Positions 17,063-26,359 of a stretch of 64,000 nucleotides of DNA are shown in pieces. Made by a program: the position numbers and the translations under genes. The stretch's first letter is position 1, and the number at the start of each line of letters is the position of its first letter. Source of the stretch: an uncultured Bacilli bacterium (GTDB lineage Bacteria > Bacillota_I > Bacilli_A > RF39 > UBA660). The notes under the pieces were generated by a model. It did not search any database, had not been told where the DNA came from, and saw nothing but the letters and a program-made list of their open reading frames with translations. Where the stretch lies: positions 35,128 to 99,127 of the forward strand of contig CAKPCA010000002.1 of assembly GCA_934141145.1 (NCBI GenBank), given 5' to 3'.

Positions 17063-17091
17063 AATATACATTATATATGTTTTTTTGTCAA
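17063..17091 (-). promoter_or_regulatory. promoter of the SRP RNA gene
   Basis: On the minus strand: TTGACA, 17-base spacer, TATATT. The expected start is about 17056, which is the first base of the terminal SRP RNA helix. Confidence 0.75.
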
Positions 17092-17144
17092 TAAATTTAT
17101 AAAAAATACGTTTTTTTATATATTTTGTTCGTGTTCTGTTCGTA

Positions 17145-17166
17145 AAATATTTCCCGGGAAATATTT
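17145..17166. promoter_or_regulatory. Noc-binding site (NBS)
   Basis: Core ATTTCCCGGGAAAT (17149-17162) is an exact match to the B. subtilis Noc-binding consensus, and the palindrome extends 4 bases further on each side. CCCGGG is very rare in so AT-rich a genome. It lies in the gap between gyrA and the SRP RNA promoter. A Noc homologue is encoded at 35026-36108. Confidence 0.88.
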
Positions 17167-17172
17167 TTAAAC

Positions 17173-17202
17173 AAAAAAGAAACTATTATTCAGTAGTTTC
17201 TT
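17173..17202 (-). terminator. Rho-independent terminator after gyrA
   Basis: Stem AAGAAACTA/TAGTTTCTT (17177-17185 with 17194-17202) followed on the minus strand by a T run. It includes the gyrA stop codon. Confidence 0.8.
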
Positions 17203-19642
17203 CTTCGTTTTCTGATCCTTCTAATTCTTCTTTAGTAGTAGCAATTGTTGTAACTTTTTGATTTTCTTTTAAGTTAATTAATCTAACACCTTGTGTTACC
17301 CTACTCATTTTAGATACTTGATTCATAGGTATTTTAATAATAATTCCGCTATTTGTAATAATCATTAACTCTTCATCATCATTTACGTTCTTAACAGCAG
17401 CTAAATTACCATTCTTTTCTGTAACATTTAATGCTTTAACACCTTTACTACCTCTATGAGTTAAACGATATTCTTCAATATTTGTACGTTTTCCGTAACC
17501 ATTTTCTGTAATAATTAATATATCGCTTGTTGGATCAACCTTTTCAGCACTTACACAAATAGCATCTTCTGGTATTTCAATACCTTTAACACCACTTGCA
17601 GTTCTACCCATAACTCTTATTTCATTTTCATTAAATCTAACTAATCTTCCATTTGATGAACCAATAACTATTTCATTGTTACCATCAGTTTTTGTAACAA
17701 ACAATAGTTCATCATCTTCTTTTAATGTAATTGCGATTTTACCACTTTTTCTAATTGAATCAAATTCTTCAATATTTGTTCTCTTTACTAATCCTTTTCT
17801 AGTAACAAATGTAATATAATCACTATTATCATCTTTTGAAATACTTAATATTGAATTAATTTTTTCATCTTTTTCAATTGGTAATAAGTTAATTATTGGT
17901 AGTCCTTTTGCTTGTCTACTAAATTCTGGTATCTCGTAACCCTTTATTTTATATACTTTTCCTTTATTTGAGAAGAATAATATATAATCATGAGTCTTAA
18001 CTGTTACCATCTTTTCAACGAAATCTTCTTCATTAGTAGACATACCTTTAACTCCTACACCACCTTTATTTTGTACTTTATAAGTGTCTGTAGTAAGTCT
18101 TTTTATGTAACCTTTGTTCGTTAATGTAACAATTATATCTTCTACAGGTATTAATGATTCATCTTCTATATAATCAATAGCTGTCATATCAATACTTGTT
18201 CTTCTTTCGTCAGCATATTTATCTTTAATTTCTAATAATTCTGATTTAATTATACCGAAAATTCGTTCGTCTGACGCTAAAATTGCTTTCAAATCTTTAA
18301 TTTTTTCTAATAAATCATTTAATTCGTTCTCAATTTTATCTCTTTCTAATCCTGTTAATCTTCTTAACTTCATTTCTAGAATTGCATCTGATTGAATTTC
18401 ACTTAAACCAAATTTACTCATTAAACCAGCCTTTGCTTCTTCATCTGATTTAGAGCCTCTAATTAATTTAATTACTTCATCAATATGATCAAGTGCAATT
18501 TTTAAACCTTCTAATATATGAACTCTTTTTTCTGCTTTATCTAAGTCAAATTTTGTTCTTCTTATAATTACTTCTTTTTGATATTCAATATATTTTGAAA
18601 TAATATCTTTTAATCCTAGTGTTTTTGGAACACCTTTATCTAACATTAAGAATATTATTCCGAAATTAGTTTGAAATTGTGTATGTTTATATAAATTATT
18701 TAACACAACTTGTGCATTTGCATCTTTTTTAAGTGTAATAGTTATTTTTACACCATTTTTTAAATCTGTATGGTAATCTGCTATACCTTCTATAGTTTTA
18801 TTGTGGACAAGTTCTGCAACCTTATTTTTAAGTTCCATTGTATTAACACCATAAGGAACTTCATCAATAATTATATAATGTTTACCATTTTCTTCTTCAA
18901 TTCTTGCCCTACTTCTTATAGTAATGGTTCCTCTACCTGTTTCATAAGCCTTTTTAATACCACTATTTCCTAAAATAATACCACCTGTTGGGAAATCTGG
19001 TCCTTTAATATGTTCCATTAATCCAAGAGTATCAATTTCAGGATTATCTATATAAGCAATACATCCATCAATTACTTCACCTAAGTTATGTGGTGGAATA
19101 TTTGTTGCCATACCAACAGCAATACCCATAGTACCATTTACAAGAATATTTGGAAATCTTGAAGGTAATATTTCAGGTTCTTTTTCTGTTTCATCAAAGT
19201 TTGGTATGAAATTTACTGTATCTTTATTAATATCTCTTAACAATTCTAGTGAAATTTTAGAAAGTCTTGATTCAGTATAACGCATTGCGGCTGCCCCATA
19301 ACCTTCTATATTACCAAAGTTACCATGTCCATCAACAAGCATATTTCTATAACTAAAATCTTGTGCCATACGAACCATTGCTTCATATATACTTGAATCT
19401 CCATGCGGATGATATTTACCCATAACATCACCGACAATACGTGCCGATTTTTTATGAGGTTTATCTGGTGTATAACCTGATTCATACATTGACCATAAAA
19501 TTCTTCTGTGAACTGGCTTTAAACCATCTCTAAGGTCAGGTAATGCACGGGCTACAATAACACTCATTGAATACTCTAAGAATGATGTTTCTATTTCACT
19601 TACTATGTTATTTTCTTCTAATCTATCTCTACTATGATCCAT
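17186..19642 (-). CDS. gyrA: DNA gyrase subunit A
   Basis: An 818-residue type IIA topoisomerase subunit that breaks and rejoins DNA to introduce negative supercoils. Seen: ARALPDLRDGLKPVHRRIL, the quinolone-determining region HPHGDSSIYEAM (wild-type-looking serines), the catalytic Tyr in AAAMRYTESRL, and six C-terminal beta-pinwheel repeats including the GyrA box QAKGLPI (family consensus QRRGGKG-like, here divergent). It has a strongly acidic tail. It follows gyrB by 10 bases, and ends at a terminator. Confidence 0.97.
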   Translation of the reverse strand: MDHSRDRLEENNIVSEIETSFLEYSMSVIVARALPDLRDGLKPVHRRILWSMYESGYTPDKPHKKSARIVGDVMGKYHPHGDSSIYEAMVRMAQDFSYRNMLVDGHGNFGNIEGYGAAAMRYTESRLSKISLELLRDINKDTVNFIPNFDETEKEPEILPSRFPNILVNGTMGIAVGMATNIPPHNLGEVIDGCIAYIDNPEIDTLGLMEHIKGPDFPTGGIILGNSGIKKAYETGRGTITIRSRARIEEENGKHYIIIDEVPYGVNTMELKNKVAELVHNKTIEGIADYHTDLKNGVKITITLKKDANAQVVLNNLYKHTQFQTNFGIIFLMLDKGVPKTLGLKDIISKYIEYQKEVIIRRTKFDLDKAEKRVHILEGLKIALDHIDEVIKLIRGSKSDEEAKAGLMSKFGLSEIQSDAILEMKLRRLTGLERDKIENELNDLLEKIKDLKAILASDERIFGIIKSELLEIKDKYADERRTSIDMTAIDYIEDESLIPVEDIIVTLTNKGYIKRLTTDTYKVQNKGGVGVKGMSTNEEDFVEKMVTVKTHDYILFFSNKGKVYKIKGYEIPEFSRQAKGLPIINLLPIEKDEKINSILSISKDDNSDYITFVTRKGLVKRTNIEEFDSIRKSGKIAITLKEDDELLFVTKTDGNNEIVIGSSNGRLVRFNENEIRVMGRTASGVKGIEIPEDAICVSAEKVDPTSDILIITENGYGKRTNIEEYRLTHRGSKGVKALNVTEKNGNLAAVKNVNDDEELMIITNSGIIIKIPMNQVSKMSRVTQGVRLINLKENQKVTTIATTKEELEGSENEEETTE

Positions 19643-19652
19643 GATTTACCTC

Positions 19653-21569
19653 CTATATATCCAAATTCTGTACATATACAGCATTATTTTCAATAAATTG
19701 TCTTCTAGGTTCTACTTCTTCACCCATTAATTTAGAGAATGCTGCATCTGCTTCTATTGTATCATTTACTGTTATTCTTCTAAGAATTCTATGATTTATA
19801 TCCATTGTTGTTTCATTTAATTCTTCTGCATCCATTTCTCCTAAACCTTTCATACGTTGAATTAAAGGTTTAACATTTGGATTTAATGTTGCTAAATATG
19901 CATCTTTTTCATCATCATTTAATACATATTTTTTTACTTTACCATGTGTAATTGAATATAGTGGAGGTTGAGCAGCATATACATGTCCTGCCTCTACAAT
20001 TGGTCTAAAGAAGCGATAGAATAATGTTAATAATAATACTCTAATATGTGATCCATCAACATCAGCATCAGTCATTATTATTATTTTATGGTATCTTAAT
20101 TTACTTAAATCAAATTCTTCACCAATACCAGTACCAAATGCAGTTATTATTGTTCTAATTTCTTCATTTGATAACGCTCTATCTAATCTTGCTTTTTCAA
20201 CATTTAATATTTTTCCTCTAAGTGGAAGTATTGCCTGTGTCATTGAATTTCTACCTTTTAAAGCTGATCCTCCAGCCGAATCCCCCTCTACTAGGAAAAT
20301 TTCACAAACAGATGGATCTTTTTCTTTACAATCAACAAGTTTTCCACCGAAATTAACTACATCTAAATCACTTTTTCTACGAGTTAATTCTCTTGCTTTT
20401 TTAGCTGCTACTCTTGCCCTTGCAGCAGTCATTGTTTTATCAACAATTATCTTTGCTTCTTCTGGATTTTCCATTAAGAATCTTTCAAAACCTTCTGCAA
20501 AAACATTATCTGCTATTTTTCTAACTTCTGAATTACCAAGTCTACCTTTTGTTTGACCTTCAAATTGTGGATTTGGATGTTTACAAGATATTATCATTGT
20601 TAATCCTTCTTTAACATCATCACCTGTTAATGCAGCATCTTTATCCTTTAAGAAGTTATTTTTTCTAGCATAATTATTAATAATTCTAGTTAAGGCTCTT
20701 CTAACACCTTCTTCATGTGTACCACCATCATGTGTATTTATATTATTTACAAATGAATAAATATTGTCTGTATATCCTGAATTATATTGCATAGCAACTT
20801 CAAACATAATTCCTGCTTCTTCACCTTGTAAATGAATTATTTCTTCATGAATTGGTGTCTTATTCTTATTTAAGAACTTAACATATTCACTTATACCACC
20901 TTCATAATGGAAAGTTTCTTGTTTTTCTTCTCCAGGTCTTTTATCAGTTAATGTTAATCTTAACCCTTTATTTAAGAATGCAAGTTCTCTTGTTCTAACT
21001 TTTAAAGTTTCATAATCATATATATCAGTATCAAATATATCTGCATCTGGCTTAAATGTAACTGTCGTTCCTGTTTTATCTTTTTCGCATTCTCCTATTA
21101 CAGTTAATGGTTGTACTGTTTTCCCACCATTAGCAAACTTTACCTCATATACTTTTCCTTCTTTATAAACTGTTACTACAACCCAGCTTGATAAAGCGTT
21201 TACAACAGATGCACCAACACCATGAAGTCCACCAGATACCTTGTATCCTCCTCCGCCAAATTTTCCACCTGCATGAAGTACTGTATAAACAGTTTCTACT
21301 GTGGATATTCCTGTTTTTGGATGAATACCAACTGGTATTCCTCTACCATTATCAACTACTGTTACTGAATTATCTTTATTTATTGTTATTTCAATATGAT
21401 TACAAAAACCTGCTAAAGCCTCATCTATTGAGTTATCTACTATTTCCCAAACTAAATGATGTAATCCTTTAACATCTGTTGTTCCAATATACATACCTGG
21501 TCTTTTTCTTACTGCTTCTAGTCCTTCAAGTACTTGTATTGCTGAAGCATCATAATTATTCTCTGCCAT
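19653..21569 (-). CDS. gyrB: DNA gyrase subunit B
   Basis: A 638-residue GHKL ATPase subunit of gyrase. Seen: EIVDNSIDEALAGFC, the DNGRGIPV motif, GLHGVGASVVNALS, the Toprim motif EGDSAGGSA with metal-binding DADVDGSHI, and the C-terminal QRMKGLGEMDAEEL. The start chosen is the ATG after GAGGTGAAAAAT; the 10 extra upstream in-frame codons overlap recF and carry no conservation. The gene overlaps the recF 3' end by 14 bases, so recF-gyrB-gyrA is one coupled operon, as in many Firmicutes. Confidence 0.97.
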   Translation of the reverse strand: MAENNYDASAIQVLEGLEAVRKRPGMYIGTTDVKGLHHLVWEIVDNSIDEALAGFCNHIEITINKDNSVTVVDNGRGIPVGIHPKTGISTVETVYTVLHAGGKFGGGGYKVSGGLHGVGASVVNALSSWVVVTVYKEGKVYEVKFANGGKTVQPLTVIGECEKDKTGTTVTFKPDADIFDTDIYDYETLKVRTRELAFLNKGLRLTLTDKRPGEEKQETFHYEGGISEYVKFLNKNKTPIHEEIIHLQGEEAGIMFEVAMQYNSGYTDNIYSFVNNINTHDGGTHEEGVRRALTRIINNYARKNNFLKDKDAALTGDDVKEGLTMIISCKHPNPQFEGQTKGRLGNSEVRKIADNVFAEGFERFLMENPEEAKIIVDKTMTAARARVAAKKARELTRRKSDLDVVNFGGKLVDCKEKDPSVCEIFLVEGDSAGGSALKGRNSMTQAILPLRGKILNVEKARLDRALSNEEIRTIITAFGTGIGEEFDLSKLRYHKIIIMTDADVDGSHIRVLLLTLFYRFFRPIVEAGHVYAAQPPLYSITHGKVKKYVLNDDEKDAYLATLNPNVKPLIQRMKGLGEMDAEELNETTMDINHRILRRITVNDTIEADAAFSKLMGEEVEPRRQFIENNAVYVQNLDI

Positions 21570-22677
21570 ATTTTTCACCTCGTTCATATACTTTTCCATT
21601 TTCTACATAAAAAATTTCTGCATTTTTTACTAAATTTTCATCTATCTTATTTATATCAGTAGATGTTATAAAAACTTGTAAATCTTTTTCTATATATTTA
21701 ATAATATTATTCTTTTTATTTTCATCAAGTTCACTAAATATATCATCTAATAAAAGTATTGGTTTGACATATTTATTTTCCCTAAATACCTCTATTTCTG
21801 CTAACTTAAAGCATAAAATAGCTAATCTATGTTGTCCTTGTGAACCATAATTATTAATTTTTACATCATTAATGTATATAGAAAAATCATCTCTATGTGT
21901 TCCAATTAAAGTCATTCCTTGCATTAATTCACTAGATTTTATTTTGTCATATTTAACTTTCATTTCTTGTAACATATTTTTTTCATTAGATATATTAACA
22001 AAAGTTTCATATTTTATATAGATCTTATCTTCACCTGTTATGTCTTTATATATCTTTTTAATATAAAAGTTTATCTTATTTAAATATTCATTTCTGTATT
22101 CAATTATTTCTACATTTTTTTTAATTAGTTCTGTAGTCAATACATCTAAATAAGCATCATTTATTTTATTTCTATTACTTTTTAAATATTCATTTCTATT
22201 TTTTAATACCTTAGTATAATCATTTATTAATTTTAAATAATTATTATAAAATTGAGATATTTCTATATTTAAAAAGTATCTTCTTCCAGATGGTGGACCT
22301 TTTAATATCTCAAGGTCATCTGGACAAAACATAACAACATTTATATTTGAAATATACTCACTTGTCTTTCTTATTACTTTGTCATTAATTGATACCCTTT
22401 TACCATTTGAATTAATAAGAACTTCATAATTTTTATTAAATGAGTTTTCAAATACAATTTCTCCTCTTATTTTTGTAAAAACTTCACCATTTTTTATCAA
22501 AAATAAATCTTTATTGCAACGATGTGACTTAGTTATTGATAAAACATATATTCCTTCAAGTATATTTGTTTTACCTTGGGCATTATTTCCGATGAAAATA
22601 TTTATTTTTTTATTAAATTTAAGTTCTAAACTTGAATAATTTCTAAAATTTGATAAACAAATTTTCTTTAAAATCAT
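21556..22677 (-). CDS. recF: DNA replication and repair protein RecF
   Basis: A 373-residue SMC-like ATPase that with RecO and RecR directs RecA to single-strand gaps. Seen: Walker A GNNAQGKTNILEG near residue 30, the ABC-type signature GSQGQHRL, and Walker B LLLDDIFSELD. Size is family-typical. It is the first gene of the recF-gyrB-gyrA run. A minus-strand TATAAT at 22746-22751 lies just upstream, after the comK terminator. Confidence 0.95.
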   Translation of the reverse strand: MILKKICLSNFRNYSSLELKFNKKINIFIGNNAQGKTNILEGIYVLSITKSHRCNKDLFLIKNGEVFTKIRGEIVFENSFNKNYEVLINSNGKRVSINDKVIRKTSEYISNINVVMFCPDDLEILKGPPSGRRYFLNIEISQFYNNYLKLINDYTKVLKNRNEYLKSNRNKINDAYLDVLTTELIKKNVEIIEYRNEYLNKINFYIKKIYKDITGEDKIYIKYETFVNISNEKNMLQEMKVKYDKIKSSELMQGMTLIGTHRDDFSIYINDVKINNYGSQGQHRLAILCFKLAEIEVFRENKYVKPILLLDDIFSELDENKKNNIIKYIEKDLQVFITSTDINKIDENLVKNAEIFYVENGKVYERGEKYGRE

Positions 22678-22755
22678 TTTAAACCTATTTTTATGCTCAT
22701 ATTCTCACCTTTATACTAAAATAATGCTCCTATACACATACTTACATTATACCAC

Positions 22756-22801
22756 AAAAAAGGGCATTTTTTATACTTTTTTATAAAAATATACCCTTTT
22801 T
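22756..22801 (-). terminator. hairpin terminator after comK
   Basis: AAAAAAGGG-cat pairs with ata-CCCTTTTT across an AT-only centre that can also fold, followed by T on the minus strand. It isolates comK from recF. Confidence 0.6.
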
Positions 22802-22805
22802 ATTA

Positions 22806-23252
22806 CTAAATACTTTTTCTTTTTCTTAAAATCGATTCTAATTTAGTTGCTCTTAAATATTGATTATCAAAAGAACCTATTGATATGTCAATTTCAACAC
22901 TTTCACCATTTTCAAAATATACAATAGACTTACCATTCAAATCTTTATAATCTGTTATGTGATTAAGTGAAAACCAAATACAATCTGATAACCTTGGCGA
23001 TGTACTAGGAAAATATATCATATTTCTACTTTCTTCTATTATAATTGGAGATTTATGACTAACCCCTATTAAACTTTTAGTACCCTCATGTCTTCCTAAA
23101 TATGAGCTACCAAAATATTCACAACTTCTTTCTATTATTTTCATTGTATTCATATTTACTATAAATCTACTATTTTTCTCTATTACTTTTGTATTAAAAT
23201 CATCAATTGGTATCAAAGCTATTGTATCTTTATTGATTTCATAACAATTCAT
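22806..23252 (-). CDS. comK: ComK-family competence transcription factor
   Basis: A 148-residue protein with strong ComK-family similarity recognised by eye: YEINKDTIALIPI, the hallmark IIERSCEYFGSSYLGRHEGT (B. subtilis IVDRSCRFFGSSYAGRKAGT), SHKSPIIIEE, and IYFPSTSPRLSDCIWFSLNHI. ComK is the minor-groove-binding master activator of DNA-uptake genes in Bacillus. The protein stops about 40 residues earlier than B. subtilis ComK, losing the C-terminal tail involved in control by MecA/ClpC and in multimerisation. It occupies the dnaN-recF gap where yaaA normally sits, with hairpins on both sides, so it is probably transcribed alone. Confidence 0.85.
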   Translation of the reverse strand: MNCYEINKDTIALIPIDDFNTKVIEKNSRFIVNMNTMKIIERSCEYFGSSYLGRHEGTKSLIGVSHKSPIIIEESRNMIYFPSTSPRLSDCIWFSLNHITDYKDLNGKSIVYFENGESVEIDISIGSFDNQYLRATKLESILRKRKSI

Positions 23253-23340
23253 TTAATTTCCTCCTCTATAAAATATTTTCTCCTTTGAAAAGAAATTTCC
23301 CTTATTTATACTCAAAAAAATTAAAAAAATTGTCATTTTA

Positions 23341-23380
23341 TGTAAAAAATGAGAAAAATATTAAATTTTTTCTCATTTTT
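23341..23380 (-). terminator. Rho-independent terminator after dnaN
   Basis: A 14-bp perfect stem AAAAATGAGAAAAA/TTTTTCTCATTTTT (23345-23358 with 23367-23380), followed by T-rich sequence on the minus strand. Confidence 0.8.
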
Positions 23381-23384
23381 CATA

Positions 23385-24506
23385 CTAATATGTCTTAATT
23401 GGTAACAATAATTGTATTAAATCTTCGTCTTCATCTGTCTTTAAAATAATTGGTTTAACATCTGAATTTAATAATATTCTTATATCTTTACTATTTATTG
23501 TTCTTAATGCTTCCATCATATATTTTGAAGAAAATGCTATTTTTATTTCATTATCATTATTCTTAGTAATTGCAAGTTTTTCCTCTACTTTACCTATTTC
23601 TGGTGTATTTGAACTTATTACAACTTCATTTCCACAAGTTTCGAATTTTATAACATTTTTCTCTTTTTCAGAAGTAAGTAATGCGGCTCTATCTATTACT
23701 TTATATAATTCATCTAAATCAGCTTTTATTTCTAATGAAAATTCTTCTGGAATAAGTCTTGATGTATCTGGGAAAGATCCATTTAATAACCTTGATTGGA
23801 ATAAAATATTATCAAACTTAAATAAAATCTTATTTGAGAAAATATGAATTTCTATATTTTCATCCTCATCATTTATTATTTTAACAAGTTCACCCATATT
23901 TTTACCTGGTATAACTATATTTATAATGTTATCCACAGGATTATCAAGTCTTACTATTTTTTTAGATAATCTATATGAATCTGTAGCAATGCATTCCATC
24001 TTATCATTTTCTATTTTAATATTAATACCTGTTAATATAGGTCTAGATTCTTGCATAGATGTTGCAAATAAAGTTTGATTAACAATATTTTTTATTACTT
24101 TTTTACTTAATATTATTGGATTAATTGAATTTTCTAAATTAATGTTAGGAAATTCATTAGGATCTATTCCATTTAAATTGAAATTAGAATTTTGAGAATT
24201 GATTAATATTTTAAGTCCATCTATTATTTCTATATTAATTAATCCTTCTGGTAATTTTCTAACTATTTCAAGTAAATATTTTCCTTGAATAACAATTGTT
24301 CCTAAACTTTCTATTTTATCTATATATTTTTTATCTATAAAACTTTCTATATCTATTTCATTATTTGTAGCAGTTAAGAATAAACCTTCATTAGTAAGAT
24401 TAAATTTTATTCCTCCTAATACAGGTATAACATTTTTAGAAGATACCGCCTTTGATACATTATTTAAATTTTCTAATAATAATTCTTTTTTTATACTAAA
24501 TTTCAT
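23385..24506 (-). CDS. dnaN: DNA polymerase III beta sliding clamp
   Basis: A 373-residue clamp with three repeated clamp domains. Seen: the MKFSIKKELLLENL start, ATDSYRLSKK in the second domain, and the conserved C-terminus ending DLIQLLLPIKTY, which resembles the family ending (V..L.LPVRTY). It tethers PolC and many repair factors to DNA. Separated from dnaA by a 178-base gap carrying origin motifs, and closed by a strong terminator. Confidence 0.96.
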   Translation of the reverse strand: MKFSIKKELLLENLNNVSKAVSSKNVIPVLGGIKFNLTNEGLFLTATNNEIDIESFIDKKYIDKIESLGTIVIQGKYLLEIVRKLPEGLINIEIIDGLKILINSQNSNFNLNGIDPNEFPNINLENSINPIILSKKVIKNIVNQTLFATSMQESRPILTGINIKIENDKMECIATDSYRLSKKIVRLDNPVDNIINIVIPGKNMGELVKIINDEDENIEIHIFSNKILFKFDNILFQSRLLNGSFPDTSRLIPEEFSLEIKADLDELYKVIDRAALLTSEKEKNVIKFETCGNEVVISSNTPEIGKVEEKLAITKNNDNEIKIAFSSKYMMEALRTINSKDIRILLNSDVKPIILKTDEDEDLIQLLLPIKTY

Positions 24507-24571
24507 AAAAACCCTCCTAGCCTCAAAATCATTATATCATATTATTATTTAAATTTATGTTATTTTTATTA

Positions 24572-24607
24572 TTACTGTTGAAAATGTGCATAACTTTGTT
24601 TTTCTTT
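24572..24607. repeat. origin repeat copy A (dnaA-dnaN gap)
   Basis: A 36-bp segment matching 26271-26306 in 30 of 36 positions, same orientation, on the other side of dnaA. It contains TGTGCATAA, a one-mismatch DnaA box read on the opposite strand. Confidence 0.6.
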
Positions 24608-24675
24608 GTAATTTAAAGGATTTTTTTATTTTTTCCTGTGCAATACTTTTTAATAACAAAGTTTATAACTTTTAT

Positions 24676-24684
24676 TTATCCACA
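24676..24684 (+). promoter_or_regulatory. perfect DnaA box next to the dnaA stop codon
   Basis: TTATCCACA, the exact consensus, directly abutting the dnaA stop codon in the dnaA-dnaN gap. In Bacillus this gap is where the origin unwinds, and the region here is extremely AT-rich. Confidence 0.65.
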
Positions 24685-26052
24685 TTACTCTAATTTTTTC
24701 TTAATTTCATTAATTATTTTTTCTAGTTGTTTATTACTTTTTATCTCATCTGCAATCTTATCACATGAGTGTATTACTGTTGAATGATCTCTTCCACCAA
24801 ATTCCATACCTATTCTTGGAAAAGATTCATCCGTTAACTGCCTTGATAGGTATATTGCAATTTGTCTTGGGAAAGCAATAGTTGCTACCCTTTTCTTTGA
24901 TTTTAAATCATCCACAGAAACATTATAATATTCTGCAACTACTCTTTGTATCTTTTGTATATCATTTTTAAAGTTTGTAGAAGAAGTAATAGTTCCTTTT
25001 AAAGCTTCTATTGCTAAATCAAGAGTAATCTCTTCTTGAAAGAATATTGTTGAATAAGCACAAACTCTAGTTAAAGCCCCCTCCAAACTTCTTACATCAG
25101 AATGACACATATTAGCAATATATTCTATTGCATCTTCACTCATATGACTAGAAAAATCCATATTATTCATTTTTTTTCTTAATATTTCTTTTCTAAGTTC
25201 ATTATCTGGTGGAAAAATATTAACTTTTAATCCCCAATTAAATCTAGTTCTAAGTCTATCTTCTAGATGTTTTAAATCATCTGGAGAACTATCTGATGAT
25301 ATAATTATTTGTTTTTTATCATCATATAATGTATTAAATGTATGGAAAAATTCATTTTGTGTTTTAGGTGCATTTCCTAAAAATTGAATATCATCAATTA
25401 TAAGTACATCGATATTCCTATATTTATCTTTAAATAAATCAACATAGTCAAAATTTGTTCCTTCTTTATCCCTTTTATTTAAACCAAGAAAATCATTTAT
25501 AAACTGATCACTTGTAACATATAAAACTCTTTTATTGGTATTTTGTATTATATAATTACCAATGGCTTGCATTAAATGAGTCTTCCCTAGTCCACTATTT
25601 CCATATATAAATAAAGGATTATACATTTTTCCAGGATTTTCAGCAACAGCAAGTGCAGTTGCTTGTGCAAATCTATTACTCTCACCTACTATAAAATTTT
25701 CAAATGTATAATCTGGGTTTAGATTTGCTTTCTCAGGACTATTATAAGGAACACCAATTTCTTCTTGTTTGTTTTCCACAGGTTTCTTTATATTTTGTTT
25801 ATTATATTCATTTTCGAGTAAAAACTCTATATTAAAGTTAGTACCAGTGATTTCATTGAATATTTCACTAATTATATCTATATATGATTCAGCAAGATGT
25901 TTTTTATGAGCAATTGTAGGAACAATAATAATAGCATGTTCTTCATTTAGTTCAACAAGTTTTGAATCTTTAAACCACGTATTATATGATAAAGTATTCA
26001 TTCTCTTACTTATAGTACTTAAAAAATTATTCCAAATACTTTCAATATTCAT
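24685..26052 (-). CDS. dnaA: chromosomal replication initiator DnaA
   Basis: A 455-residue AAA+ initiator. Domains in order: the N-terminal DnaB/regulator-binding domain (WNNFLSTISKRM), a short linker, the ATPase with YTFENFIVGESNRFA, Walker A GNSGLGKTHLM, Walker B LLIDDIQFLG, the sensor region, and the DNA-binding domain IV with GGRDHSTVIHSCDKI. Complete. The start follows GGGGAGGTGG-type ribosome sequence. Flanked on both sides by DnaA boxes and by copies of one 36-bp repeat, which places the origin here. Confidence 0.97.
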   Translation of the reverse strand: MNIESIWNNFLSTISKRMNTLSYNTWFKDSKLVELNEEHAIIIVPTIAHKKHLAESYIDIISEIFNEITGTNFNIEFLLENEYNKQNIKKPVENKQEEIGVPYNSPEKANLNPDYTFENFIVGESNRFAQATALAVAENPGKMYNPLFIYGNSGLGKTHLMQAIGNYIIQNTNKRVLYVTSDQFINDFLGLNKRDKEGTNFDYVDLFKDKYRNIDVLIIDDIQFLGNAPKTQNEFFHTFNTLYDDKKQIIISSDSSPDDLKHLEDRLRTRFNWGLKVNIFPPDNELRKEILRKKMNNMDFSSHMSEDAIEYIANMCHSDVRSLEGALTRVCAYSTIFFQEEITLDLAIEALKGTITSSTNFKNDIQKIQRVVAEYYNVSVDDLKSKKRVATIAFPRQIAIYLSRQLTDESFPRIGMEFGGRDHSTVIHSCDKIADEIKSNKQLEKIINEIKKKLE

Positions 26053-26359
26053 AAAACCACCTCCCCTGAATTATAGATAGTTTATAGACTTATAAATTAA
26101 TTATAAACTTAAAATTTTATGTTTTCAAGTAACAAAAAATTATAAACAATACTTATCCACAACAAATGTGTATTATTTTCTATATAAAATAAGGAATTTT
26201 ATAAGTTATAAACATTTTCCACAAATTAACAATAAACAGTTTAATTATAAACAATACGAACTTATCAACAATACTGTTTATAATGTGTATAACTTTGTTT
26301 AGCTTTATATTATAAACAAAAAATAAAAAAATTTCCACAGTAAATGTGAAAATAATTTA
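26053..26359. other. replication origin region (oriC), upstream part
   Basis: 307 bases without a gene. It holds one perfect DnaA box TTATCCACA (26153-26161), one-mismatch boxes TTTTCCACA (26215-26223), TTATCAACA (26262-26270) and, on the other strand, TGTGTATAA (26284-26292), and a weaker ATTTCCACA (26331-26339). A 15-bp direct repeat AATTATAAACAATAC occurs at 26138-26152 and 26243-26257, each just upstream of a DnaA box. Gene direction switches across this point, the bipartite layout (boxes upstream and downstream of dnaA) known from Bacillus. Confidence 0.82.
26271..26306. repeat. origin repeat copy B (upstream of dnaA)
   Basis: Partner of the 36-bp repeat at 24572-24607 (30/36 identical, direct orientation). 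It includes ATACTGTTTATAATGTG and AACTTTGTTT and overlaps a one-mismatch DnaA box. Confidence 0.6.

Noticed and set aside
23253..23340. ComK K-boxes (AAAA-N5-TTTT) upstream of comK
   Set aside because: The sequence is so AT-rich that near matches are common; no properly spaced pair of exact boxes was found.
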